Assembly (NCBI GenBank): GCA_033439265.1 | Contig: JAVTVX010000013.1 | Coordinates: 16,162,500-16,226,499 of the forward strand | Reading direction: 5' to 3' | DNA: 64,000 nt | Origin: Dillenia suffruticosa | Taxonomy: Eukaryota; Streptophyta; Magnoliopsida; Dilleniales; Dilleniaceae | Shown here: in pieces, positions 25,001 through 36,974 of the stretch | Layout: each line of letters opens with the position of its first letter | Position numbering within the stretch: the stretch's first letter is position 1 | Program-made: the position numbers and the translations under genes | Notes under the pieces: model-generated | Told to the model about the DNA's origin: nothing | Database searches by the model: none | The model's input: only the letters and a program-made list of their open reading frames with translations

Positions 25001-27570
25001 TGTTATGCAAGTCTCATGACATTTGTCAATTTTTATGCACAGGTTGAAGTTCCACCAATGGAGCAGGTTCTTGCTGAAAAGATATTCATGGATATTGATT
25101 CTAGGAAATCTTGCAATAAAATTGATCTGGTAAGTTATTCAACTTGCCTTGTACTACTATCAATTATCATTATTTATTTATTTATTTTTACTTTGATAGC
25201 TGCTGGACTGTAAGTGTCCTTTTTTTGCTGACCCTTCAGGTTGGAGATGCACCTGCTAAGAAAATCCCCAGAAATTTATCCAGTGACAAGTCTGCTGTTT
25301 TGGGTGAAAATCCGGTTGTCACTGAGTCAGTAGAATCAACAGGGGTGCCTATTGCAAGGAATGATGACTCTCAAATGAAAGCAGTCATAGGAAAGCCCAA
25401 CCAGAAGAGGTGTAAATCAAGAAGAATGCTTTTAAAGTATCAGCTTGGGGGGATGCATCTTAGCTCACACCTTCTGTATGCTTCATCATTGGGTGTGCGG
25501 AAGAAGAAACATAAGCGTAACAAACTGCACACCTCTTCTGTGAAGTTAAATCAGGAGTGTGTATTTGATGGGCCTTCAACATCTGAAGAGACCCAGACTG
25601 TATCTACTGCTCCAACACGATTAAAAAGAAAGAAAGAAAGGTCTCGTTCAAAGATGGCTGATAATGTTGCTTTAGAGAACATAAATCATGTTAAAAACGA
25701 TAATGCTGTGGAGACTGCACCGAGACAATTGGGAGGTAGGATTGATCAAAATGGTTCAATCCTTGCAAAAGATGAGCCAAAAGATGAGATAAAATGTAGG
25801 AGCCTTGTGTCTGGGTCAGCAACAACTGAGTGGGATGCCAAAGGACCAGATTCTTTCAAGCGTAAAAGCCAAACCTCATTGGGGAATGGTTTTCAAGGTA
25901 CGCTAAGCACGGCTTAGGACAAGAGGATCAATATTTGGATGTTTCTAACTTTTATGAGATTTTCATTTTAAGAATATGCAAGACACATCGTGCTTATTTT
26001 CTGCAGAATACATGTTTAACTGGTCTAGAAGTTCTAGCTTAATGCTATGGTTTTGCTTTTTGTTCCTAATGCTGCTGCATCGTACAAGTCCTGTCTCAAC
26101 CGCAGATCATTTTGGATTGTTCAGCCTTGTGATTTTAGCACTTTCAATTTTATCTGAATCATTGTTTCTTAAACATTTTAAGTTCCAAATTATTTTGTCA
26201 CTTCAATTTATCTTTGTAGCTTTCATTCTTCATCTGTATAGAATCAATAGCACCTTCTTTAGCAGATGTTGCTTCCTGGTGTCCCATGATCTTGCCTCAA
26301 GTTTTTCTATCCTCTAATGGCTCCAAGCATTTTTTATCTAATTTTTAAGTCTGATCAATGGAAGTTTTCAAAGTGAAACAATTCTATCGCGCTGAGGCAA
26401 TGTGGCTCGGAGCATTTATACTCACTATCTGAATTGAATTGTTGGAGAGTTTACTTAAGAATATACCACATGTTTTGCAGTCGCTATTTGTAGCCTTGGA
26501 GAGGTATGAGGGGTCATACAGCAAAGAGGTGTTAGGCTAGTCCATCGTGCAATATTTTGGCGATTTTTGGGTTAATTTCAAGGGATCCAATCTCAGACTC
26601 TTTGAGGGTTTGCTAAGGTCCCCCACTTTTTTGTTGTCTTAGCACTGTCATTTTTCGATTATCATCCCTATGATTTTTTTGTAATGTGTAAGGACACAAT
26701 GCCTTGGTCCTTTAATATCTTGATTCTCCTTTATATGTATTTATATATCATGGCATCCATAACTTTGGGCTCTTGAGAGATTTTTGTAAATCCCTTTTTT
26801 GATTTATACTCCCTAGAAATAGGGCTTGAAAGATGATGTGTATTTGAGAATGCATATCTGCCACAACTGTGTTAAGGGGTGCATGTTTTGAGGTATTGAA
26901 TGTGAAACACTTAACAGTGATCTGGGGGCAGTAGTTCCCCATTTTTCGGCATTTCGTTGAGTTGGCTATTGATTGTATCATGTACATTTTTATTGACTCG
27001 ATTTATTGACACTTTTTGCAGTTACACGCTGGGATGGATTAAAGTCAGATTTGCTGTTGCCTCATCTTCTGGGATCCAGTAGCTCTATGACCATTGGCTA
27101 TGTTGCAGATGAATGGTAAGCACAAACATTCCTTTTCTGAATGAGAAATCAATAGACTATTGTGATGTCATAGATCACCAACTGATTTGTGTTGAAATTT
27201 TCTTGAAAATCAGTTCAAATTTGGAAATATTTTTAAATTCGTGATATAATTTCCCATAAGATATAATTGACACTCTCTCAGCATTGTATTATGCAAGTAA
27301 ATATTTTTGATACACCCAAATGCATCTATTGTACGTGAGTTTTGTTCCAAAGCGATAACTATTCTGTGCTACAACAGGGATGAAGAATACGACAGAGGGA
27401 AGACGAAGAAAGTGAGAGGACCAACGCACATTTTTGGAGGACCAAATCTTTTCCAAGAAATTGCCAACCAGAAGTCTCAAAAAAATGAAGCTAAGAAGAT
27501 GCACCACCGACATAGACATGGAGAGATGCACCACCGACATAGACATGGAAACAGACCATTCAGGCGATGA
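19039..27570 (+). CDS. UBP23: Ubiquitin carboxyl-terminal hydrolase, plant UBP23 type
   Basis: This gene encodes a cysteine protease that cleaves ubiquitin from proteins. Eleven exons with consistent phases: 19039-19341, 20198-20312, 22111-22221, 22350-22522, 22673-22999, 24055-24180, 24294-24941, 25043-25129, 25240-25897, 27022-27115 and 27378-27570. The product is 944 residues. The Cys box [13 protein letters not shown] gives catalytic C112, the His box HSGHYY gives H366, and D382 follows in WYSLDD. CxxC zinc pairs are CMQC (from C237) and CQRC. The core (about 102-400) is followed by a long polar tail with a basic stretch RKKKHKRNK and a conserved-looking TRWDGLK...[15 protein letters not shown] segment. 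The C terminus carries MHHRHRHGE tandemly repeated. The start was chosen because it is the first ATG in frame with the exon 1 [16 protein letters not shown] join. Assignment to UBP23 rather than a sister gene is from memory. Confidence 0.92.
19907..20122 (+). repeat. Diverged tandem duplication in USP intron 1
   Basis: About 75 bp beginning TCATGTCTC at 19907 recurs, diverged, at 20051, 144 bp on. Both end in TATA..GGTACCAGAGCT / TATGGACTAAAGCTC-like stretches. Confidence 0.4.
27514..27550 (+). repeat. 27-bp tandem coding repeat in last USP exon
   Basis: Two copies of a 27-bp unit, at about 27499-27525 and 27526-27552, encode MHHRHRHG-(E/N). They are nearly identical in DNA, which implies a recent duplication. 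Confidence 0.85.
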
Positions 27571-27705
27571 AGCACAAAGGTCCTTCCTTCCTCAAGTGCT
27601 GGGGAGATTGCTGTTGTTATCTGTCATCAATTATTGTTGTGTTTGTCTCTCGTCAGTGAGGCTCTAGAATTAACCCAGGTTGAGCGGTTTTGTCCCCCTT
27701 TCTTT

Positions 27706-27767
<62 letters not shown>

Positions 27768-28254
27768 GTTTTGTATTATGAGACATTGTGAGAGACTCGG
27801 ACTATCTGGGTCCTCCTATTTTTGGCACTCATGTTTGGTTAATGAACATACGAAGCCTAGAGAGCTAATCTGTTTGATGTCGCCCTTTGCACTCTCTGAA
27901 AAGTGAAAAGGAGAAAAGCTAGCAAATCTTGTGTTCTTTGCTTAGAACCTAATAAAAAATAAATTTAGATTCTTTTATTGACTTCATTTGTCTTAGAATA
28001 TGGACTTCAACTCAATTTCTATGCTCGAAAGAACAAATATGTAAATTTATTATAGAACTTGTTTACTATTAATTTTGAAAAAAAAAAAATTTGTTAGCAA
28101 CTTCCAAACTCGTTGGATTTTTTTTTTTTTTCTTTTTTACTTGAATCCTTTGTTTTTTCTAATTATTTATAAATGGTATTAGAATGAATTTGCATATTGA
28201 ATTTATTTGGTCCCAAAAAAGCAGAGCGGTCGAAATGGGAAGTTTCCAGGTAAG
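27571..28254. other. USP 3' UTR and flank
   Basis: Contains a long CT microsatellite (27709-27765), poly(A) and poly(T) runs. No gene is seen. Confidence 0.55.
27709..27765 (+). repeat. (CT)n microsatellite in USP 3' region
   Basis: Uninterrupted run of about 28 CT units, 140 bp after the stop codon. Confidence 0.95.
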
Positions 28255-29254
28255 GGGTTATTTCCTTAAATATTAATAAAATTATGTTAAAATATTGTGA
28301 TTTTTATTCAAATTCAAAAAATAGTGGAAATCGATTTCAAAATCATTTCTATGAAATCGACTTCAAAACCATCCAAAAGTTATTCAAAAATAGGGAAAAA
28401 AATTTAAAGTGCAAGAGATTTGGAAGGATTTTCCCAATTAAAATGATGTATTAGGACAAAACATCCTGACAAATTCATTTTTTTGAAAAAATTAATACAA
28501 CCCTATTTGAATAGGTGGTCATATTTTCAAACTTTTTTGTTTTTTGCATTTTTTTTCCTGTTCGGGTAATGCATGGAAAATTTCCTTTTATAAAAAAAAT
28601 TAACCCAATTTTATTTGAAGAGGTATTCAAATTTTCAAACTTACTTTTTTTTTTTTTTGTTTTTTGCTTTTTGCCTTTTTTTGGGTTTTTTTTTTTAATT
28701 TTAATTGTTATTGTGTCACAAAATAACACAATTTTACTTTTTTTCCCCCCTCAAACTTACTGAGGAAAGAAAAAAATGAATTGGGGAGACTCGTGATGTG
28801 TCATAATATCATTATGATTTATTAAAAATGTAATTTATAGTCAATTAAAATTTTTTCTAAATTTTAGTGGATTTTTGATAAAATCACTTTAATTTGAGAA
28901 AATTAATTTTGAAAATATTTCAAATGATTTTGGTGAATTATCGACGAGTGGGGTTATTCTCAGATTTTATAATTTATTTAGTAAAGAAAGTGATGAAAAT
29001 GGGAAGATTATAAATGAAAAATCATTCAAAGCTATTCAAAAATTTTTCAAGGTGCCCTAATGAAAATTTTAAAAACTATTTTTTCTCTCACATTTCAATT
29101 CAGCAGAAATTAAATTTTATCTATTTTCGGGTAGTTTTTGGGCAGTTTTGAAACCTATTTCTAGGAAATCGATTTATTATTTTATAAATTGGTATAAAAA
29201 TCATAATATTTTAATAATTTTAATTCATTTTATTAATATTCAGGGAAACAACCC
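28255..29254. mobile_element. Non-autonomous DNA element with long terminal inverted repeats
   Basis: The left end starts GGGTTATTTCCTTAAATATT. The right end read backwards starts GGGTTGTTTCCCTGAATATT. The inverted similarity continues inward for at least 110 bp (AAAATATTGTGATTTTTAT against AAAATATTATGATTTTTAT, then AAATCGATTTC on both sides). The span is about 1.0 kb and no transposase is seen inside. Long TIRs starting GGG are compatible with a Mutator-like MITE, but no clear 9-bp target duplication was found, so the superfamily is open. A diverged tandem duplication lies inside (about 28485-28720). Confidence 0.65.
28485..28650. repeat. Internal diverged tandem duplication
   Basis: AAAAATTAATACAACCCTAT... 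ending TTTTCAAACTT recurs about 110 bp on as AAAAATTAACCCAATTTTAT... with the same end. It lies inside the inverted-repeat element. Confidence 0.5.
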
Positions 29255-29523
29255 GCCTTAAGTCTCTAACGACATGAGGGCAGAACTTTGAAAGTTTTGC
29301 TTGTCTGTCAACCTCAAAACTTGAAAGAAAATGTCAAGGGCCAATCCTAAGAAAAATTGCAGATTCAGCAAATGCTGCGGTTTTATTTATTTATTTATTC
29401 TAAGATAGAACCTTAGCGTTGGCATCCAACTGGATTCATGCAAGAACCATAGTCAAAGAAAATTTATGTATTTATGGAGAGTTGGAAAAGAAAATTTTAG
29501 ACTTTCAAAGAATTCATGTTTTC

Positions 29524-29747
29524 TTTGCCTTCACATTTTTTTTTGTTCCGTTCCTATGGTTAGATCATCGCTCGATATCTGAGATTTTATCGGATTAATT
29601 CGGATCGAACTGACTATCGGATTTCATTTGAGAGGAAAGTCTCTCGATATTGTTTTTTTAGTATGCAAGGGGAGTCGAATTCCTAACATGATTAAGGGAC
29701 GAAAATATTCTTATCATCTACGTCAACAAATGTTGATTTAACTTCAC
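29524..29747 (-). repeat. tRNA-derived SINE, copy 5
   Basis: The body is 29535-29736 on the minus strand. It has a TCCCTTAATCATG segment, B box GGAATTCGACTCCCC and a 3' part CGAATTAATCCG...AAAATCTCAGATATCGAGCG, with a poly(A) tail (T run on +). The likely target duplications are TTTGCCTTCAC and TTTAACTTCAC (9 of 11 match). Confidence 0.8.
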
Positions 29748-30485
29748 TAATTAGAATTGAAAATAAAAGTTGTACAAACTTAAAAGAGATTTTCTTCTTT
29801 AATATGGTAATAAATGGGAGTAAAAGAGAGAGTTTAATGTCTAACGGCTCAAGAGCGAAACCTCATATACTGAATTGGTGATTTAGTCATGATACTAAAA
29901 AAAAAATATCTAACGACCCAATATAAAGTTTTTTAAAGTCTTGTTGAACAATGTTTAAACTATCTTAGTTTTTAAAGACGATTCAAATGATAAAATCGCA
30001 CCGTTTTTATTTCTTTTTTAATTTGATTTACTTAATTATGTCTCTTTGTATAAAAAAAATTGTCGAAACGATCATTAGGGAGGCATTATTGAAGGGGGAG
30101 AAACACAAGAAATGGGGAGAATGATTTAAAGAATAAACATACCAGTGTAGTTGTAATTGTGATTTATTATTTTTATTCAATTAGTTATGATATAGCCCAT
30201 CATGGTGTAGTAGTTTGAGTGAGTTAAACTTGAGTATTATTTATCGTACAACTTGTTTCTTACTAATATCGGATAAAAGATTTGATAGATTTGAGATCAA
30301 GCTTGCTGGCAGGACACATGATGGGGATGATTGGATTTCACATTTTGGGGGAGGAAGAGGAAGATCTTTCATTAATGATGTCGGTTGATTCCTTATGACT
30401 CCACCTCCTCAATCAATGCCAACAATTATCCGCACCTTCCCCCCCTTTTCTTTTCTCCCTTGTCGGCTTCATTCCTTGCTTGCCT

Positions 30486-30489
<4 letters not shown>

Positions 30490-30522
<33 letters not shown>
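30490..30522 (+). repeat. (CT)n microsatellite
   Basis: About 16 CT units in intergenic DNA. Confidence 0.95.
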
Positions 30523-33379
30523 AGGGGGAAAGAGTCGCCTCAGATTTTCAAGGGTAACTAAGCCATACAATGAGATAGCTTACTCTCCTCGTAAATTTTC
30601 TAACTTACTAATATTGGAATTTAACTTTATAACTTTTTAATATAATTCTAATTTTTTATTAATTAAACTATTTAATACCCATTATGGTTATTATTACAAC
30701 TTAAAAGTAAAAATATTAATCTCTCCTGTAAGCATTTTGATCACATTTAAATCAAAATTTTTTTATTTTTTTATAAATAGAAACAGTGATAATCTTAAAT
30801 ATAATAAAAAAGTACGACTATAAGCACAATGTGCAAAAGATCTTATGAACATAAAATAATGTAACATATTATAATCTATTAGTTAAAGTTCATCATTTTT
30901 TTTTTAAATTTACTAAACACTAAAAGAAGAATTAATTTTTATTTTTATTCGATATTGAATTTTTTTAAAAGATATAAGAGTGAACTCGTATAAATATCTT
31001 TTTTTTATTATATAAAAATTTGAATATGATATTATCATATTGAGAGAATGAATTTATATCATTCCTTAAATAACTTGTGCAAATGCCTCTACATAATGTA
31101 TAATAATTTCATATACAAATCTAACTTCAAATTTGGCTGCACAATGCCCTCCTGTTCCATTTGTGTAATAATTTGGGGTGCCCACATCAATTGATGATTA
31201 AACCAACACAACATTTGAAAAATGACAACACTAGAAGACCATTGTTCTACCCATGAGCGAAGAAGGTGGACTTATGGGCCCCAAAACAACTCAACCACCC
31301 ATAAATTAGCTTTCTTTTTATTTATTTTTTCTTTTTTATAAACAAAATTTCTGAAAATTAATCTCAATCAAGAATGGAAAAATATTACCTTCTATCTATT
31401 TATACCCAAAAAAATTTAATCTTCACAAAGAATAAAATTACTTTTCGTTCATCATAGTTGGCTAATGTGAAAGAATCGTCTTACCTAGTTTTCTCTCTCT
31501 ATTTGCCTTACAAAGAATGAAAAAGAAATGTAAAAGAAAAAGAAAAGAGAAAAAAATGATTGATCAAGAGAGAATGACGAAAAATCAATCTCTATCTCAC
31601 TTAGATCAGTCACTTTCTCTTCTGTTTGACTCTCTTTCCTTTCTTCTCTTTTATTTTCTCTTTCCTTTTCTTCTCTTTTCTTCTCTTCTTGATCCTTTTT
31701 TTTTAATCAGTGAATCGATAAAAAAAAAGATATTGTAAAAAATAGATTTTCCATATAAAAAAGTTGCAAGTGAAATCAAAACTTTTAGTGCTTCGATTAT
31801 AGGGAAGGCAACATTATATTTATCCCTTACAAGAATTATTTTTCATCTTGTATTTATAAAGCAAATTTTGTCATTTTTTTTAGCTTTTAAATTTCCATTA
31901 AGTTATCCCACAACTTAAAAAACATGGGATCGACCTCTATACCATGTAATCACTTCGTACGATTCAAACTAGTTTGATGTAGTTTAGGACTTAGGATTTA
32001 CAAAAAATAGGATGATCCATGTGGGTCTCTCCAAAAAAGCTGTGATGGTCCCATAAACATCTCTCTTTGCCCGTCAATCTCTCACGTACCGTTTAAAACT
32101 TTTTTGCACTGAAGGTGGATAAAGAACAAATATCGAGAGAGAGAGAGAGAGAGACAGTGAGAGAGAGGAGATTACTTCGCTCACACTCACTCTAGGGACA
32201 ATGGGGTTGGACAAAATCACCAAAATTTTGTATAAGTCAATGAAAGTACAACAACCCACCAGCGACGAGCCATTGGTGTCCACCTACAAGAAATTGAAGA
32301 CAAGAAAATGAAACATTAAAATATTTAAACAGGAAGGGGATACTTTAAAAGATGTGCCGTTGAAAGTGATTAGGGTATCAAAACCAAATTATTGCATATT
32401 TGTTTAGTTAAGAAAGAAGCATCCTTGTTAATTTGAAGTATATGTTATGTATTTTGTTTATAATAATGTTGTGGGCATGTGGAACAAATGAAAATTGGTC
32501 CACACATGGTGAGGAAAATGTTAGAATTTGATTTCACATTGTGATTTCTCATGAACAGTTTTTCTACTTGCAGGCTCCTACCTGTTCATCAATATGTCAA
32601 CTTGCTCAATGCCAAAAAAAAAAAGATAATAATAAAATGAAATGGAGATCTAAGTGAGCAAAATTGAGAACAAAATGCAATGGTAATGAGTAGGATTTAT
32701 GCAAGTGCAACATGGTAAACATAAACACCTTAGAAAGAAGAAAAAATAAAGGAAAATTAAATTAAAAAAATAAATTGAGGAAAATCTTTATTTTTAGTAG
32801 CAGAATTTATTTTTTTTTAAGTTTATTTACGCTATTTATAGGAATAATATTTTTCTTTTCTACCTCAGTATTAACTATGCTTTATCCTCTAGGCTTCGTT
32901 TAAGAGAAAATAATTTGAGAAGCACTTCCAATACCACATAGGCAATGATTGATTATGAGTTAACGAAGATCATGAAATCAATTTTAATATATTGTATATA
33001 TTAGTTTTTTGGTAAGAAAAAAATCTATAAAATATTGAATTTACAAAAATTTTACAAAATGGGTAAGATTCAGAGGTGCATTTTCACTATAATTAGAAGA
33101 GGAGAGTGGTTCTATACAATCATTAACCCTCCGATTTTTATAAAATAGGAAATTCTCATTCATGACAAAATTATAGCAATTCAATGAATATCTTGTATTG
33201 GATAAGATCTATGAATCGGAATTTATTCAAGGAATGGTTACTGTGTTTGGCAAAGTAGCTGTCTTACAAGAAGACATTATTTCCATAATTCTATGATTTT
33301 TTTCCCATATGTGACAATCAACTGGAAATTCTTTTGCACATTAAGTCTTCTAATGGAGAAAAGGGAAATATGTCCCCAA

Positions 33380-33460
33380 AAGGGTAATTTAGTGATACAA
33401 ATTTTCTTTCTAATTTATTGATCTCAGATTCAAATTCTTGTATAATAATAAAAAAAAAAG
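33380..33460 (+). repeat. Short tRNA-like repeat copy C (SINE remnant?)
   Basis: Contains GTAATTTAGTGATACAAA, then CTCAGATTCAAATTCTTGTA and an A-rich tail. It is the best match to 7190-7270. Confidence 0.4.
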
Positions 33461-33825
33461 AAAAGAATAGGGAAACATTAAAACTTCCAAAAGCATAACA
33501 TTAGTTTTAATTCTTTGTGCAAAAGATATGTAAATTTTTCTTACCGTACTATTTGTATATTGTGAACTCAATCATGCAATAAATTGTAAGTGAATATATT
33601 TTGATTTTGCAGAAATTCTTTTGCCATTTTCTGATTCCCCGGGGGGCGGGGGAGAGATGATGATGATGAAGAATTCTTAGAAACAGAAACAATGAATATC
33701 CCCTAGCCAAACGGCTCTGATAAATTCTCCAACCTAAAAAGATACATCTCCGTTCAGTCCTCATTTATGAACTCCTAATTTCTCATTTCTCTTTACACCT
33801 CATCTTTTTTTCTTATTCCCAATCT

Positions 33826-33828
<3 letters not shown>

Positions 33829-33895
<67 letters not shown>
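33829..33895 (+). repeat. (CT)n tract upstream of the LRR kinase gene
   Basis: About 33 CT units, roughly 500 bp before the start codon, probably in the promoter or the start of the leader. Confidence 0.95.
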
Positions 33896-33898
<3 letters not shown>

Positions 33899-34156
33899 AA
33901 AAAAAACCTCCTCGGTTTGGAAATAGCGAAAATAAGACATATAAAACACAAAAACCACAGGCTAGAAAAAGGTTTTGCAGCTTCCCATACGCCACACACA
34001 GACAAAAGAGCTTCAGTTGTGTTTGTTTTCTACGTTGATTTTTTTTTTTTACCCAGACACATCACCTCACGTTCTGTTTTTATAAACCTCTTCTTCTAAT
34101 TACTCATTTTTTGTCATTCTTTTCTAACTCTTCAAAAGTTCTCAACTTTCTGTGAA

Positions 34157-34264
34157 ATGGGTGTTGAACTCTGTCTCAGGTTCAACACCACCCACTTAGG
34201 TTATTGGGATTTGGGGCATAAAAGGCAAAAATTTTTAGAGCGAAGTCTTTCCAAAAGCACTTAA
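34157..34264 (+). CDS. Upstream open reading frame 1 in the LRR kinase leader
   Basis: A 35-codon frame (MGVELCLRFNTTHLGYW...) beginning inside a 10-bp hairpin and ending before the main start. It could lower translation of the kinase if the transcript begins upstream. Coding status is inferred only. Confidence 0.3.
   Translation: MGVELCLRFNTTHLGYWDLGHKRQKFLERSLSKST
34160..34189 (+). promoter_or_regulatory. Leader hairpin, LRR kinase gene
   Basis: GGTGTTGAAC (34160-34169) and GTTCAACACC (34180-34189) form a perfect 10-bp stem with a 10-base loop. Confidence 0.4.
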
Positions 34265-34291
34265 AAGTAGAGTTTTCTGGGTTTTTAGGAG

Positions 34292-34327
34292 ATGGGTTTT
34301 AGTTTTGTGGCTCCTTTTTGGTTTTGA
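34292..34327 (+). CDS. Upstream open reading frame 2, a copy of the main start region
   Basis: It encodes MGFSFVAPFWF and stops. The DNA closely matches the main start ([12 protein letters not shown], 34392), exactly 100 bp on. It is a local duplication that leaves a decoy start codon. Confidence 0.45.
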   Translation: MGFSFVAPFWF

Positions 34328-34391
34328 AGTAGAAATTGTGGATTTTGAAGCTCTGAAAAGAGGAGGATTTTTTTTCCCAGTGTTTTGAGAA

Positions 34392-36974
34392 ATGGGTTTT
34401 AGTCTTTTTGGCTCTATTTTGGTTCTAACTTTTCTCTTCAAGCCTTTTGCTTGCCAACAGCCAAACACAGATGGGTATTTTGTCTCTGACTTCTTCCGAA
34501 AAATGGGCTTGGTCTCTTCTCAAGATTACAACTATTCTTCACCTTTCTGTTCGTGGCCAGGTGTGTTCTGTGACTCCATACAAGAACATGTTGTTGGGTT
34601 AGTAGCTTCTGGCTTGGGGCTTTCTGGTTTAATTCCTGACATCACTATTGGGAAGCTTGAAAAGCTCCAATCTTTGAATCTCAGCAACAACAAAATCACT
34701 GGTCTGCCTTCAGATTTCTACAGCTTGGGTTCAGTCAAGTCACTTGACTTGTCTTTTAATCAGATTTCAGGGGTTCTGCCTAGCAATATAGGCAACTTTG
34801 GTCAGCTTGAAATACTAGACCTTTCTGGCAACAATTTCTCTGGTGTGATTCCTGATTCAGTGAGCTCTCTTCCTAGTCTTCAAGTCCTCAAGCTAAGTCA
34901 AAATGGGTTTCAGTCTAATGTCCCATCTGGGATATTGAATTGCCAATCTTTGGTTACTGTTGATCTTAGTTTGAATAAGCTAAGTGGATCTCTTCCTGAT
35001 GGGTTTGCTTCTGCATTTCCGAAGTTAAAAAGCTTGAATCTTGCCGGGAATAAGATTGTCGGAAGAGGGTCAGATTTTGCAGAACTAAAATCCCTGACAA
35101 ATCTTAACATTTCTGGGAATGGATTCGTGGGTTCTGTTATGGGTGTTTTTGGGATTCCTTTGGAAGTTGTGGATTTGAGTCAAAACCAATTTCATGGTCA
35201 AATTTCACAGGTACATTCTAATTCTAGCTTCAATTGGTCAAAGGTTGTTTATCTGGATTTGTCCGAGAATGAACTGAGTGGTGAAATTTTCCATAGTGTG
35301 AATCAAGCCCAGAATCTCAAATACCTTAATCTTGCAAACAATAGGTTTTCTAGTCAGAGTTTTCCTGAAATTGGTAGTATTTTAGGTCTAGAGTTTCTCA
35401 ACATGTCAAAAACTGGTCTGACAGGTCAAATTCCTAGTGACATATCACGGTTGAGTAATTTGAACACACTTGATCTTTCTCACAACAATCTTTCTCGTGA
35501 AATCCCTTTACTAAGCATCAAATGCCTTCAAGTCCTGGATGTCTCGAACAACAACTTGACCGGTAAAATTCCATCATCACTCTTAGAAAAGCTTCCATGG
35601 ATGGAGAGGTTCAATTTCTCTTATAACAACCTAACCCTATGTGCCTCAGGGTTCTCGCCCGAAACTCTCCAAACAGCTTTCATTGGCTCAATGAACAGCT
35701 GCCCTATTGCTGCAAATCCTAGTCTCTTCAAGAGAACAGAGGCTAAGCATACTGGGCTCAAGCTTGCTTTGACTTTATCCATTTCGATGGTATGCTTGTT
35801 GGTGGCATTGCTGGTTTTAGCCTTGGGTTGTAGAAGAAAAAGCAGAATGTGGGCTGTGAAGCAAGTTTCATACAAAGAAGAACAGAATATTTCAGGTCCC
35901 TTTTCATTCCAAACGGATTCGACCACGTGGGTAGCCGATGTTAAGCTTGCAACATCAGTGCCTGTGGTGATCTTTGAGAAGCCGCTGTTGAATTTTACAT
36001 TTTCAGATCTGTTGTCTGCAACTTCACATTTTGATCGTGGAACTCTATTGGCTGAGGGCAGATTTGGACCTGTTTATCGAGGATTTCTACCAGGAGGAAT
36101 TCATGTGGCAGTTAAAGTATTGGTCCATGGTTCAACAATGACAGATGGTGAAGCTGCAAGAGAGCTTGAGTATCTTGGTCGAATCAAGCACCCAAATCTT
36201 GTTCCATTAACGGGATATTGCTTGGCCGGTGACCAAAGAATTGCCATTTATGACTACATGGAGAATGGGAATTTGCAAAATTTGCTTCATGACTTGCCGC
36301 TGGGTGTCCAGACAACGGACGATTGGAGCAATGATACATGGGAAGAGGATGACAACAATGCAATTCACAATGTTAGTTCTGAAGGTTTATCAACCACTTG
36401 GAGATTTCGACACAAAATTGCCCTTGGCACTGCTCGGGCTCTAGCATTTCTCCACCACGGTTGCTCACCTCCCATAATTCACAGAGATGTCAAAGCTAGT
36501 AGTGTCTATCTTGATCATAATTTGGAGCCAAGATTATCCGATTTTGGGTTGGCTAAGATCTTTGGAAATGGCATAGAGGATGAGATTGCTCGTGGATCTG
36601 CGGGGTATGTACCACCGGAATTTTTATTGCTTGAAACTGGATCTTCTAACCCAAAATCTGATGTCTACGGATTTGGAGTTGTTCTACTTGAGCTAATAAC
36701 AGGCAAGAAGCCTGTTGGAGATGAATATCCAGATGCGAAGGAGTCAACTTTGGTGAATTGGGTGCGAGGATTAGTGAGAAGGAATCAAGGGTCTAGAGCC
36801 ATGGATCCAAAAATTCGAGGAACAGGACCTGACGACCAAATTGAGGAGGCTTTGAAGATAGGTTATCTTTGCACGGCTGATCTTCCATCTAAGCGACCAA
36901 GTATGCAACAAATAGTTGGGCTCCTTAAAGATATTGAACCAGTTGTGCATCAATCATTGAATGTGAAGAATTGA
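34392..36974 (+). CDS. LRR receptor-like protein kinase (At2g24230 type)
   Basis: A single exon encodes 860 residues of a plasma-membrane receptor kinase. A signal peptide (about 1-21, ending KPFAC) precedes an N-terminal cap with [10 protein letters not shown] and about a dozen leucine-rich repeats ([15 protein letters not shown] and so on, about 90-415). The membrane segment is about 455-480 ([21 protein letters not shown]). The kinase domain has the glycine loop [12 protein letters not shown] lysine K575 in VAVKVL, H697-R-D in the catalytic loop, D717-F-G and PPEF, so the catalytic residues are intact and it is an RD kinase. A poorly conserved acidic insert ([15 protein letters not shown]) lies before the catalytic loop, which I associate with this subfamily. 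The ligand is unknown. The leader has two upstream frames and a CT tract. The closest Arabidopsis relatives I recall are At2g24230 and At5g58150. Confidence 0.93.
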   Translation: MGFSLFGSILVLTFLFKPFACQQPNTDGYFVSDFFRKMGLVSSQDYNYSSPFCSWPGVFCDSIQEHVVGLVASGLGLSGLIPDITIGKLEKLQSLNLSNNKITGLPSDFYSLGSVKSLDLSFNQISGVLPSNIGNFGQLEILDLSGNNFSGVIPDSVSSLPSLQVLKLSQNGFQSNVPSGILNCQSLVTVDLSLNKLSGSLPDGFASAFPKLKSLNLAGNKIVGRGSDFAELKSLTNLNISGNGFVGSVMGVFGIPLEVVDLSQNQFHGQISQVHSNSSFNWSKVVYLDLSENELSGEIFHSVNQAQNLKYLNLANNRFSSQSFPEIGSILGLEFLNMSKTGLTGQIPSDISRLSNLNTLDLSHNNLSREIPLLSIKCLQVLDVSNNNLTGKIPSSLLEKLPWMERFNFSYNNLTLCASGFSPETLQTAFIGSMNSCPIAANPSLFKRTEAKHTGLKLALTLSISMVCLLVALLVLALGCRRKSRMWAVKQVSYKEEQNISGPFSFQTDSTTWVADVKLATSVPVVIFEKPLLNFTFSDLLSATSHFDRGTLLAEGRFGPVYRGFLPGGIHVAVKVLVHGSTMTDGEAARELEYLGRIKHPNLVPLTGYCLAGDQRIAIYDYMENGNLQNLLHDLPLGVQTTDDWSNDTWEEDDNNAIHNVSSEGLSTTWRFRHKIALGTARALAFLHHGCSPPIIHRDVKASSVYLDHNLEPRLSDFGLAKIFGNGIEDEIARGSAGYVPPEFLLLETGSSNPKSDVYGFGVVLLELITGKKPVGDEYPDAKESTLVNWVRGLVRRNQGSRAMDPKIRGTGPDDQIEEALKIGYLCTADLPSKRPSMQQIVGLLKDIEPVVHQSLNVKN

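Larger units (their letters stand above)
29748..33828. other. AT-rich intergenic region upstream of the LRR kinase gene
   Basis: A CT microsatellite lies at 30490-30522 and a GA run at 32134-32166. No recognisable gene; the open frame at 31517-31738 is low-complexity (KKCKRKRK then leucine/phenylalanine runs). Confidence 0.6.

Noticed and set aside
33793-34005. Minus-strand frame with a long Arg-Glu run
   Set aside because: Simple translation of the CT microsatellite upstream of the LRR kinase.
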